Positions 54,931-62,647 of a stretch of 64,000 nucleotides of DNA are shown piece by piece. The stretch's first letter is position 1. Every line of letters starts with the position of its first letter. This stretch comes from Acinetobacter sp. ANC 3929. GTDB lineage: Bacteria > Pseudomonadota > Gammaproteobacteria > Pseudomonadales > Moraxellaceae. The notes below the pieces were generated by a model. That model was not told the DNA's origin, did not search any database, and worked only from the letters and a program-made list of their open reading frames with translations. The translations under genes were made by a program, and so were the position numbers. Where the stretch lies: positions 620,001-684,000 of the forward strand of contig NZ_KB850000.1 of assembly GCF_000369405.1 (NCBI RefSeq), given 5' to 3'.

Positions 54931-54940
54931 TAAATGAAAA

Positions 54941-55258
54941 TTAGCTTGATGTTACCTTCATCAATATCACACCAAATACGATAGAAGCAGCAGCTAAAAG
55001 ACGTAAAAAGCCCATTGGCTCATGCAGAAAAAATATACCAATCAAGAATGCACCAACAGCACCGATGCCAACCCAAATCGTATAGGCAGTGCCTAACGGT
55101 AAAGTTTTCATTGCCACAGCGAGTAGGCCGAAGCTTAAGATCATAAATACAATGGTAATGATGCTGGGGGTAAGTTTAGTAAAACCATCGGACATTTTCA
55201 TTGAATATGCCCATACGATTTCAAAAATACCAGCCAAAATTAGATAGGCCCAAGCCAT
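54941..55258 (-). CDS. gdx: Guanidinium exporter Gdx (SugE-type small multidrug resistance protein)
   Basis: A 105-aa four-helix inner-membrane protein that works as an antiparallel dimer. The proton- and substrate-binding Glu is in GIFEIVWAYSMK (about 10-21), and the Gdx-type segment is LPLGTAYTIWVGIGAVGAF (about 53-71). Gdx proteins export guanidinium in exchange for protons, while EmrE relatives export bulky cations. The guanidine-II riboswitch directly upstream settles the assignment to the guanidinium side. Confidence 0.93.
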   Translation of the reverse strand: MAWAYLILAGIFEIVWAYSMKMSDGFTKLTPSIITIVFMILSFGLLAVAMKTLPLGTAYTIWVGIGAVGAFLIGIFFLHEPMGFLRLLAAASIVFGVILMKVTSS

Positions 55259-55264
55259 TTCGAC

Positions 55265-55329
55265 ACCTCATTATTAATATTTTAGGTCGTCCTAAAGCTT
55301 GAAAAAACTCAACAAAGAGGTCGTCCTCT
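55265..55329 (-). ncRNA. Guanidine-II (mini-ykkC) riboswitch
   Basis: On the minus strand the leader carries two hairpins with identical ACGA tetraloops: AGAGG-ACGA-CCTCT (55329-55316) and TTTAGG-ACGA-CCTAAA (55296-55281), 19 nt apart. This paired-hairpin ACGR-loop layout defines guanidine-II. The ribosome site GAGGT (55269-55265) is complementary to ACCTC in the first hairpin, which would hide it when the hairpin is open. Guanidine binding should stabilise the hairpins and turn gdx translation on. Identified by eye. Confidence 0.9.
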
Positions 55330-55455
55330 TCTAAGCTATATAAGCACCACTGCGGAATGACTTCAATTTATTTTTGTTAAATTTTTCCTGTTGGTAAAAG
55401 GTATTGAATAAACAATCCCTTTTACTTATTACCCTGAGATGAAAAGGTATTTCAT

Positions 55456-55899
55456 TTACGAAACATAAGCTTGCACATCGTATTCAGGTTCACCTGCTAA
55501 TACAGAAACGAATTTCTCAACGGTCTCAGCTGTGAGCAGATACGGGTTGAATTCTTCTAGATGGTACTTCGTAAAAAAATCTGAAATGTTCTGATTAATA
55601 GGGGAAAATTTCATAGACCATTGTGAGAAAAATTGATTTTCACATTGAGTGTAATAGAGGATTTCACAATTGATATGCCGTTCGTCTTTCACAATTTTGT
55701 TATAAAACAAATCATCAACAATATGCTTTTGACCTTCTAGACATTGTACAAAATAGCCATGACCATAATATAAAACACCTCTAATATCATTGCGATAATT
55801 AAAATCAACAGCCTCATCAAGGATTTTAATCAGGTCTTTTTTTAAGTTTGAGTCAATATTCTTAATTTTGCTTACGTATAAAAGTCTTACAGACTCCAT
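55456..55899 (-). CDS. BLUF-domain blue-light photoreceptor
   Basis: A 147-aa stand-alone BLUF protein. The flavin-contact residues are present: Tyr in VRLLYVSK (about residue 8), Asn in RNDIRGVLYYGHGYFVQCLEG (quoted in two parts: RNDIRGVLYYG, HGYFVQCLEG) with the key Gln in FVQ, and WSMKF (about 95-99) with the conserved Trp and Met. There is no output domain, only ~40 extra C-terminal residues, as in Acinetobacter BlsA, which signals through protein partners. It is alone on its strand. A partner cannot be read from the context. Confidence 0.9.
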   Translation of the reverse strand: MESVRLLYVSKIKNIDSNLKKDLIKILDEAVDFNYRNDIRGVLYYGHGYFVQCLEGQKHIVDDLFYNKIVKDERHINCEILYYTQCENQFFSQWSMKFSPINQNISDFFTKYHLEEFNPYLLTAETVEKFVSVLAGEPEYDVQAYVS

Positions 55900-56336
55900 T
55901 AAATATGCTCATTTTTGAAGGTTGATACCTTGTTATATAGAAAAAACAATAGTTTGTATACTTTAGTCTGTAACAGGAGTCGTGAATAACATAAACCATC
56001 ACTGCTTAATCTGAGTGAAAACGGAGAGTTAGTCATAATTTGCCAAGGAGAAAAAGGCGAATGTACTTGAAATCTGATCTATACATTTTTATTGCGAATT
56101 AAAATATTATGTGAACTAGAGTCGGGCTATCTGCATGGAATTATTAATAAAATGTGATTTTTATCACATATTCATAAAGGATTGATTAAGTTTTGAATTA
56201 AATTTACAACTTATTAAGCTGCTGATTTATAAAGTGAAAAAATAATAACAATATTTTTGGTTACAACCATTTTGTCGACAAGTAATGATCTACTTTGCCA
56301 TATTGCGTTTGCGAAACTTAGCAAAGGTATTTGTCT
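55900..56336. other. Divergent BLUF/LysE intergenic region
   Basis: This 437-bp region should hold both promoters. The only coding-like item is a 13-codon frame at 56061-56102 (begins MYLKSD) with a strong AAGGAG ten bases before its ATG, possibly a leader peptide or chance. A stretch around 56020-56060 (GGAGAG, then GCCAAGGAG) faintly recalls glycine-aptamer pieces but lacks the rest. Nothing else is seen. Confidence 0.35.
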
Positions 56337-56930
56337 ATGGTGTCATTTCTGTTTATTGGTTTGATTATTACGATCTTACTAACACCAGGTCCAACGAATA
56401 CATTATTGGCTTCATCTGGAATCCAAGCCGGGATCAAACGTTCTCTGAAACTGATCCCCGCGGAGGTCATCGGTTATTTTATTGCCATTACAACATGGGG
56501 CTTTTTACTTGAGTCTGTTTCACACTATGTTCCTTGGCTACCTCCTTTAATTAAATTGCTCAGTGCGACTTTTATTATTTATTTGGCAATTAAATTATGG
56601 ATTACTTCAACTAGAGATCTAGATTTGAATCAACCTTTGATTACCTCTAAGGCTTTATTCGTAGCGACCTTACTTAACCCGAAAGCATTATTATTTGCTT
56701 CAGCCATTTTTCCACACACTGCTTGGATCAACCTTCATGAATATCTTGTTCATATGGGGACGTTCTTAGCATTAATTACTCCGATTGCTTTCTTATGGAT
56801 CGCGTTTGGATCTATTTTAATTTCCAACAAAATTTCTTGGCTGAATCAACGTAACTTGCAACGTTCGGCAGCGTTTGTTTTGACTTTCTTTGCGATGCCG
56901 CTGGCTTATTCAGCAATTTCATCATTCTAA
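56337..56930 (+). CDS. LysE-family exporter
   Basis: A 197-aa inner-membrane protein with about six helices and the LysE/RhtB signature ILLTPGPTNTLLASSGIQAG (about 14-33). AAAGG lies ten bases before ATG 56337. It is a second LysE-type exporter in the window, only distantly similar to the one at 35851-36459. The substrate is unknown. Confidence 0.84.
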   Translation: MVSFLFIGLIITILLTPGPTNTLLASSGIQAGIKRSLKLIPAEVIGYFIAITTWGFLLESVSHYVPWLPPLIKLLSATFIIYLAIKLWITSTRDLDLNQPLITSKALFVATLLNPKALLFASAIFPHTAWINLHEYLVHMGTFLALITPIAFLWIAFGSILISNKISWLNQRNLQRSAAFVLTFFAMPLAYSAISSF

Positions 56931-56977
56931 ATTTATTTTTGCTATTGTATTTAAAATTTAAAAAATTGGAGTTTTTA

Positions 56978-57187
56978 ATGAAGACTATAAAAATTAAAGT
57001 AAAGGATCAATTTGAAGCTGAAAAGATCGCGACTGCCAAAGTAAAGGCCATTAATGATCAAGAAATTCCTTTCTTTAAACGAATTGAACATATCGAAGTT
57101 GAAGGAGAGATTCTTTTGCCAAATATGGATTTGCTTTTTGAGAACCCTAAAGATGGAAGTATTTATCGATATGTAGGGGCTGTTTAG
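56978..57187 (+). CDS. Hypothetical 69-aa protein
   Basis: A 69-aa soluble, Lys/Glu-rich protein with an alternating pattern (KIKVKDQFEAEKIATAKVKA) that suggests a small alpha/beta domain. TGGAG precedes the ATG by seven bases, and a terminator follows within 20 bp. It begins 47 bp after the LysE gene and may be co-transcribed. I recognise no family. Confidence 0.55.
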   Translation: MKTIKIKVKDQFEAEKIATAKVKAINDQEIPFFKRIEHIEVEGEILLPNMDLLFENPKDGSIYRYVGAV

Positions 57188-57205
57188 GCATATTTAGATA
57201 CGTCT

Positions 57206-57232
57206 CAATAAGACCTCCTTCGGGAGGTTTTT
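57206..57232 (+). terminator. Terminator after the 69-aa gene
   Basis: GACCTCC-TTC-GGGAGGTTT followed by TTC: a compact stem with a UUCG-like loop and a partial T run. Confidence 0.8.
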
Positions 57233-57348
57233 CTATCCCGATAAATAAAAGAAGGTCGTCGCTCCTGTTAGGCTATAGAATATGTTTATGAAATTGATAT
57301 ACAGATCTACACAGCCTTGGTTTTTAATGGAAAGATTTCAAAATTGAT

Positions 57349-57957
57349 GTGAATACTAGTAAGCCCTATGACCAAATTGATCTTGAATCAATAGAGGAGA
57401 TCGCTATTTCAATTCAAGCAAATATTGTCGATGCGCTGATTGTGGTAGATATGCAGAATGCTTTTGTATCAGGTGCAGAAGCTGTGCCTGCATCAAAGCA
57501 ACTGCTTGCTTCAATCCGTATTTTACTTGCTAAGGCGAGGTCTGCTCATGCACCAGTGATTTTCTTGCAAAATGATGGAGAAATCGGGGCTTTAGATGAA
57601 CCCTACGAAGTTGGCTGGGAGTTATTTTTTCCTCCAGAGCCGCATGAAATTATTATTCGAAAAAGTGAAGATAGTGGTTTTAAAGGAACATCACTTCAAC
57701 AAATTTTGGATGATCATCATGTTAAGTCTATAGCGATATGTGGTGTTTTATCTGAAATGTGTGTTGCTGCAACAGCACGTGCTGCTTTAGAACTTGGTTT
57801 TGATGTGTTGTTACCTCATGATGCGCATGCGACTTATGATGTGCCAGCAGGACCAGGATCGGAGAGTGTACCTGCTGCTATGGTGGCTAGAGTAGCAGAA
57901 TGGTCACTTGGTGATGAAATTATAATTTGTGCATCAGTGAATGAGGTATTTTTTTAA
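57349..57957 (+). CDS. Isochorismatase-family cysteine hydrolase
   Basis: A 202-aa cysteine hydrolase with the family triad: Asp in LIVVDMQNAF (about 33-42), Lys in IIIRKSEDSGF (about 101-111) and Cys in GVLSEMCVAATARAALE (about 132-148). Family members include nicotinamidases, ureidoacrylate and carbamoyl hydrolases; which one is unclear. It starts with GTG at 57349 with only a weak ribosome site, so the first ~25 residues may be untranslated. It is monocistronic. Confidence 0.82.
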   Translation: MNTSKPYDQIDLESIEEIAISIQANIVDALIVVDMQNAFVSGAEAVPASKQLLASIRILLAKARSAHAPVIFLQNDGEIGALDEPYEVGWELFFPPEPHEIIIRKSEDSGFKGTSLQQILDDHHVKSIAICGVLSEMCVAATARAALELGFDVLLPHDAHATYDVPAGPGSESVPAAMVARVAEWSLGDEIIICASVNEVFF

Positions 57958-57997
57958 GAAAATTTGACACAAATGATGATACACAACAAAGTGTTAT

Positions 57998-58030
57998 AAT
58001 CATTAAAAACCACCCAAATGAGCGGTTTTT
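57998..58030. terminator. Bidirectional terminator
   Basis: TAAAAACC and GGTTTTTA pair around a 12-base loop between the convergent isochorismatase-type and dehydrogenase genes. Confidence 0.7.
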
Positions 58031-58066
58031 AATATTTTATAGATAAAGTTTGATATAGAATAAATC

Positions 58067-58939
58067 CTATTTCAGCGTAATTTTACTCCACGATTCATAC
58101 AACTTAACTGCTGTGGAGAAGTCACTATTTGGTTCAGCTGTTAAGCTCGCTGCTTGAATCAAACTTTGAGTTAAAGACAGAATTGGTGCAGGAAGTTTTG
58201 CATCCTTGACTAAATCAAGCGCAATACCTGTATCTTTTGCGAGTAGTGGTAGACCAAAAGTTACGGGGAACTCTCGACTCAGTACACGTTGTGGAAAAAT
58301 GGTTTCAGTCACTAGGCTCTTGCCACTTGAAGCATTAATACAGTTCAGTGCTGCATCCAGATTGACACCATGTGCTTTTAAAGTACTAAAACCTTCTGCA
58401 ACAGACCATAAATTCACAGCAAGTAACATATTATTGATTGCTTTTACTGCAAAGCCAGCGCCAGATTCGCCGACATGTTGAATCAATTTACCCACAGCGG
58501 CCATTGCAGGGTAAGCGTTTTCAAATGCATTAATATCACCGCCAACCATGAAGGTTAAGGTTGCATTTTCAGCACCAATGGTTTGCCCACTGACAGGTGC
58601 ATCCAGGAAGTCTACATTTTGTGCTTTTAATTTTTCAGCCAAACGGCGTGCAGTTTCTGGCACGCCACTGGTACAGTCAATCCAGATCGATCCAGATTTA
58701 ATTTCCACACCTTCGATCAATGCTGCAACGTCATCGCTGGTCGGCAAACAAGAAAAGATAATGTCGGCTTGGACTGCTTGAGCTAGCTCAACTGCTGTGC
58801 TGCCATATTCTGCTGCATGTTGTTCTGCTTTACTAAAATTTCGATTCCAGACATAAACGTTTTCGAAATCTTTAGGAAGATGCGCTGCCATACGATAGCC
58901 CATAGCGCCTAAACCAATAAATGCAACAGATTGAGTCAT
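58067..58939 (-). CDS. NAD(P)-dependent beta-hydroxyacid dehydrogenase (HIBADH family)
   Basis: A 290-aa dehydrogenase with the Rossmann motif GLGAMGYRMAAHL (about 9-21), the substrate loop DAPVSGQTIGAENATLTFMV (about 117-136) and the catalytic-Lys helix AGFAVKAINNMLLAVNLW (about 162-179). The family covers 3-hydroxyisobutyrate dehydrogenase, tartronate semialdehyde reductase and similar enzymes; the substrate is not decidable here. It lies 3 bp downstream of the hydrolase gene and is probably co-transcribed with it. Confidence 0.86.
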   Translation of the reverse strand: MTQSVAFIGLGAMGYRMAAHLPKDFENVYVWNRNFSKAEQHAAEYGSTAVELAQAVQADIIFSCLPTSDDVAALIEGVEIKSGSIWIDCTSGVPETARRLAEKLKAQNVDFLDAPVSGQTIGAENATLTFMVGGDINAFENAYPAMAAVGKLIQHVGESGAGFAVKAINNMLLAVNLWSVAEGFSTLKAHGVNLDAALNCINASSGKSLVTETIFPQRVLSREFPVTFGLPLLAKDTGIALDLVKDAKLPAPILSLTQSLIQAASLTAEPNSDFSTAVKLYESWSKITLK

Positions 58940-58942
58940 ACT

Positions 58943-60046
58943 TTACCTTTTTATTTGCGTCGATCGTTCGGCTAACCATGTCGCCAGTGTTGGCCAGAAC
59001 TCAATTGAACTGTTTTGACTAGACATTAAACCTAAGTGCCCGCCAGGGATAAGAGTAAACGTGACATCTTGACTGCTTGTCAACTGGGTTAGCGGAAATG
59101 CTGATTCTGCAGTCACCAATTGATCGCCTTTACCTGCGCCAACCAAGAGTGAGCAATTGATCTTTTTCAATTCGATGGTTTTGTTCTTGAGCTGGATGAC
59201 ACCATTTTTTAATGGATTTTGCAGCCAGACATTAAACAGCATGTCCTGATTCACACCGCCCGGATAATCAATCATGTTATTTAAGAAGTGACTCAAGGTA
59301 GCATCTTCTTGTACCAGTTTCAGATTATCCAAATTTTTTAATAATTGGATATTGCCGTCAATCCATCCCTTTGGATCTAACAACTTGAATCCAAGCGAAT
59401 TTAGAAAACCTGGCGAATGGATCATCAGCGTTGGTAAACGATTGTAGATATAGTCTTTAATGGTTGGGTTGCGGGTCGTGAGATAGGCCAAAGTCTTATA
59501 GAGTTTGCCAATATAACCTGAAGCATAGCTGTCGATTGGGCTGCCTAAAACCACCAGGTTTTTGACAACACTTGGCTGATGGCGTGCGGTATAAAGTGTG
59601 ACAAAAATACCTGCCATACTCCAACCATGCAGCGAAATTTTTTCGGATTTGGAATGTTGTTGAATGGCTTCAATACATTTTGGAATAAACTTATCAATAA
59701 AAGATAGAAAGTTAATTTGATAATTTTTATAGGTGAGTTTGCCCCAATCAATCAGATAAACATCAAAACCACTTTCCTGAAAGTATTTGATCAATGAGCG
59801 ATAAGGATATAAGTCATAGATATCCATATTGATTGCCAATGGCGCGACGAAAACTAAGGGTTCTTTATAGCGTTTATTTTCTGATGCGTAGAAACGCACA
59901 CGAGTTTGTTGGAATTGCGCAATCACTTGATATGGTGTTGATTGAGACAAAACCAGTTTGTCTGCATCGAATACACGCATAGCCAGATGTTTAAAATTTA
60001 TTTTTTGCTGTTCCACAAGCGATTTCATCTTAGAATGTCTCATCAT
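58943..60046 (-). CDS. Alpha/beta hydrolase resembling PHA synthase (PhaC-like)
   Basis: A 367-aa alpha/beta-hydrolase with the general plan of PhaC polyester synthases: VFVAPLAINMDIYDLYP (about 65-81), VYLIDWG (about 95-101), nucleophile elbow HGWSMAG (about 140-146) and C-terminal GGHLG with the catalytic His. True PhaC has Cys in the elbow; here it is Ser, so hydrolysis rather than polymerisation is more likely. The start is uncertain (60046 or 60028; neither has a clear ribosome site). It is divergent from metZ and in a pair with the HIBADH-family gene. Confidence 0.75.
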   Translation of the reverse strand: MMRHSKMKSLVEQQKINFKHLAMRVFDADKLVLSQSTPYQVIAQFQQTRVRFYASENKRYKEPLVFVAPLAINMDIYDLYPYRSLIKYFQESGFDVYLIDWGKLTYKNYQINFLSFIDKFIPKCIEAIQQHSKSEKISLHGWSMAGIFVTLYTARHQPSVVKNLVVLGSPIDSYASGYIGKLYKTLAYLTTRNPTIKDYIYNRLPTLMIHSPGFLNSLGFKLLDPKGWIDGNIQLLKNLDNLKLVQEDATLSHFLNNMIDYPGGVNQDMLFNVWLQNPLKNGVIQLKNKTIELKKINCSLLVGAGKGDQLVTAESAFPLTQLTSSQDVTFTLIPGGHLGLMSSQNSSIEFWPTLATWLAERSTQIKR

Positions 60047-60163
60047 GAGTCAAGATTGCACGAAGTCTAAGCGATAATTTCATCTTATGCCTTGACCTTA
60101 AATACCTTAGACGCTCAAAATATTGGCATATTTCCACATTATGATCATAAGGCATACAAAACG

Positions 60164-61351
60164 ATGAATCCAAGCGATGATTTAGAATACCAATTAGAAA
60201 CACTGGCAATTCGCACAGGGCATGATCGTACATCTGAAGGTGAGCATAGTGAGCCGATTTTTTTAACGTCATCATTTGTATGTGAAAGTGCTGCTGATGC
60301 CGCTGCAAAATTTTCAGGTCAAATCGCAGGAAATACCTATTCACGTTATACCAATCCAACGGTTCAGGCATTTGAAAAGCGTTTAGCTGTGCTGGATGGA
60401 GCAGAGCGTGCAGTTGCAACCAGTTCAGGCATGGCTGCAGTACATGCGATGTGTATGGCGTACCTAAAAGCTGGCGATCATGTGATTTGTTCTCGTGCAG
60501 TATTTGGTTCAATCATTGCTTTATTTGAAAAATATGTAGCGAAATTTGCGGTTGAAGTGACCTTTGTTGATCTAGACGATCTTGAGGGCTGGAAACAAGC
60601 GATTCGTCCAAATACGCGTATTTTATTCATTGAAACGCCGTCTAATCCTTTGGCACAAGTGGGTGATATGCAGGCGATTGCAGATATTGCACATGCCAAT
60701 GGCGCTTTATTCGCAGTGGATAACTGTTTCTGTACACCAGTATTACAACAGCCGATTAAATTTGGTGCTGATTTAGTGTTGTATTCAGCAACAAAATATA
60801 TCGATGGGCAAGGCCGTGCCTTAGGTGGTGCGGTGGTTGGGAAAAATGATCTACTTGAAGAAGTAAACGGCGTGATCCGTACCTTGGGTAATTCAATGAG
60901 TCCATTTAATGCATGGATCTTCTTGAAAGGCTTGGAAACGCTCAGCATTCGCATGAAGGCACATTGTGAAAGTGCACAAAAACTTGCTGAATGGTTACAT
61001 CAACATGAAAAAGTTGAAAAAGTGTATTACGCAGGTTTACCTGATCACCCAGGACATGAGCTGGCGAAAAAACAGCAAAAAGGTTTTGGTGGGGTTGTAT
61101 CTTTTGTAGTGAAAGGTGAACGTGAAGGTGCGTGGACGGTAATTGATAACACCCGTTTCTTGTCGATCACCAGTAATCTAGGTGACGTTAAGTCAACAAT
61201 TACACATCCAGCAACCACCTCGCATGGTAGAATGTCGGCTGAAGCTAAACAAGCCGCAGGAATTGAAGAAGGCTTGATTCGTGTGTCTGTTGGTTTGGAA
61301 GACATTGATGATATTATTCGCGACATATCACGCGGTTTAGATTTAATTTAA
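60164..61351 (+). CDS. metZ: O-succinylhomoserine sulfhydrylase
   Basis: A 395-aa PLP enzyme of the Cys/Met metabolism family that makes homocysteine directly from O-succinylhomoserine and sulfide. The PLP Lys is in YSATKYIDGQGRALGGAVVG (about 200-219), and the N-terminal EPIFLTSSFVCESAADAAAK and SRYTNPTVQAFEKRLA are typical of MetZ rather than MetB. ATG 60164 is chosen because homologues start near here; the frame is open upstream. Next on the same strand comes ybaB. Confidence 0.92.
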   Translation: MNPSDDLEYQLETLAIRTGHDRTSEGEHSEPIFLTSSFVCESAADAAAKFSGQIAGNTYSRYTNPTVQAFEKRLAVLDGAERAVATSSGMAAVHAMCMAYLKAGDHVICSRAVFGSIIALFEKYVAKFAVEVTFVDLDDLEGWKQAIRPNTRILFIETPSNPLAQVGDMQAIADIAHANGALFAVDNCFCTPVLQQPIKFGADLVLYSATKYIDGQGRALGGAVVGKNDLLEEVNGVIRTLGNSMSPFNAWIFLKGLETLSIRMKAHCESAQKLAEWLHQHEKVEKVYYAGLPDHPGHELAKKQQKGFGGVVSFVVKGEREGAWTVIDNTRFLSITSNLGDVKSTITHPATTSHGRMSAEAKQAAGIEEGLIRVSVGLEDIDDIIRDISRGLDLI

Positions 61352-61363
61352 CGAGAGAAACTT

Positions 61364-61693
61364 ATGAACATTAATATGCTCATGCAGCAAGCTCAGCGCA
61401 TGCAAAAAGATATGGAATCAAATCTTAAAAAAGCCAAAGAAGAGCTTGCGAAGACTGAAGTTCATGCGGAAGCAGGCGGTGGTTTAGTTAAGGTAACGAT
61501 GACTTGCCGCAATGTGGTTAAGCGTATCGAAATTAGCCCTGAATTGTTACAAGATGAAGCAGATATGATTGAAGATTTGATTGCTGCAGCGATGAACGAT
61601 GCTGCACGTCAAGTTGAAATTATTTCTGAAGAAAAGCTACAAAGCGCAAACACAGGAATGGGCTTACCACCAGGTTTATCTGGTTTATTCTAA
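61364..61693 (+). CDS. ybaB: YbaB/EbfC nucleoid-associated protein
   Basis: A 109-aa DNA-binding protein with the family pattern [20 protein letters not shown] and [19 protein letters not shown], ending in [13 protein letters not shown]. It forms dimers that bind DNA, and its gene is usually next to recR, as here. It begins 12 bp after metZ (AGAGAAACTT before the ATG) and is followed by a strong hairpin that limits read-through into recR. Confidence 0.93.
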   Translation: MNINMLMQQAQRMQKDMESNLKKAKEELAKTEVHAEAGGGLVKVTMTCRNVVKRIEISPELLQDEADMIEDLIAAAMNDAARQVEIISEEKLQSANTGMGLPPGLSGLF

Positions 61694-61700
61694 TTCAAAA

Positions 61701-61740
61701 CACCCTAAGTGTTCAGATGAAGCACTTAGGGTGTCTTTTT
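61701..61740 (+). terminator. Intrinsic terminator between ybaB and recR
   Basis: CACCCTAAGTG and CACTTAGGGTG form a perfect 11-bp stem around an 11-base loop, followed by TCTTTTTT. recR starts only 22 bp later, so it needs read-through or its own start. Confidence 0.9.
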
Positions 61741-61761
61741 TATCAATGATCGAGTTAATTT

Positions 61762-62358
61762 GTGTTTAGTGAAAGATTTGAACAATTAGTTCAAGCATTG
61801 CGTATTTTACCAAGTGTTGGCCCTAAATCAGCACAACGTATGGCATTACATTTGTTAATGAAAAACCGTGAAGGTGCATTTGCGCTCTCACATGCTTTAC
61901 ATGAAGCATCAAGCCATATTCATGAGTGTCATATTTGCCATTCCTTAACCGAAAATGAAATTTGTGATATTTGTGCTTCGGTGGAACGCGATGAACAATT
62001 GTTATGCGTGGTTGAATCACCCGCAGATGTGATGGCAATTGAACAGAGTGGTAGCTTTCGTGGCAAGTATCATGTTTTAGGTGGGCATTTGTCACCATTA
62101 GATGGTATTGGTCCTGAAGAAATTGGGATTCCTTATCTGATTCAGCGTTTAAGCGCAGGGCAGATTCAAGAAGTCATTTTGGCGACTAATGCGACTGTTG
62201 AAGGACAAGCCACAGCACATTATCTGGTTGAAGCGACCAAACATTTACCGATTCATATGACCCGAATTGCACAAGGCGTGCCACAAGGTGGTGAGCTGGA
62301 ATATGTAGATAGCCATACTTTGAGCCAAGCTGTACATAACCGTATGCGAATGAAATAA
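61762..62358 (+). CDS. recR: Recombination mediator RecR
   Basis: A 198-aa protein that works with RecF and RecO to load RecA at gaps. It has the helix-hairpin-helix LRILPSVGPKSAQRMALHL (about 13-31), the four-Cys zinc finger CHICHSLTENEICDIC (about 55-70), the Toprim segment VVESPADVMAIEQSG and the Walker-like end. The start is GTG 61762. The last codons double as one arm of its terminator. Confidence 0.95.
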   Translation: MFSERFEQLVQALRILPSVGPKSAQRMALHLLMKNREGAFALSHALHEASSHIHECHICHSLTENEICDICASVERDEQLLCVVESPADVMAIEQSGSFRGKYHVLGGHLSPLDGIGPEEIGIPYLIQRLSAGQIQEVILATNATVEGQATAHYLVEATKHLPIHMTRIAQGVPQGGELEYVDSHTLSQAVHNRMRMK

Positions 62359-62381
62359 TAGGCTTCATTCGCATTTTTTTA
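62344..62381 (+). terminator. recR terminator overlapping its coding end
   Basis: ATGCGAATGAA and TTCATTCGCAT form a perfect 11-bp stem followed by seven T residues. The left arm is made of the last codons of recR. Confidence 0.9.
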
Positions 62382-62479
62382 TATTTATATTAAATTCATG
62401 CTGTTAATTTAAACAAATAATTAAATTTTACATATTGTCTAACATTATCGTAGATCTATTTGGGATGTTTTGTGGCACT

Positions 62480-62584
62480 ATGAGCAAGCGAAAAGGATTT
62501 TCGTTTTTTGATAAATGGAAGAGGAGTGATTTCATGTTCTGTATATGGAATACCAGTTATTTTTTTGTATTTGATTTCAGTTGA
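62480..62584 (+). CDS. Possible 34-aa ORF, doubtful
   Basis: ATG to TGA encodes 34 residues: a basic start (MSKRKGFSFFDKWKRSD) and an aromatic end (SYFFVFDFS). It lies in the 289-bp recR-rnd gap. There is no convincing ribosome site and no paralogue in the window, so it may be chance; it is listed because nothing else fills the gap. Confidence 0.2.
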   Translation: MSKRKGFSFFDKWKRSDFMFCIWNTSYFFVFDFS

Positions 62585-62647
62585 GCAAGGACTGATATTA
62601 GACAGTCCTATTGCACAAGGTTCTATATTATTTTTATTTGAGCAAAC

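Noticed and set aside
55981..56110. Possible glycine riboswitch upstream of the LysE-type gene
   Set aside because: GGAGAG and GCCAAGGAG pieces are present, but the CTCTCAGGC core and the second half of the aptamer are missing, so the likeness is too partial.
57241..57265. Second guanidine-II hairpin (GGTCGTCG) before the isochorismatase-type gene
   Set aside because: The ACGA-like loop is not enclosed by a complementary stem and there is no partner hairpin.
60030..60512. 160-aa minus-strand open frame
   Set aside because: It lies antisense to the start of metZ and the divergent promoter region, with no family resemblance; metZ is unmistakable on the other strand.
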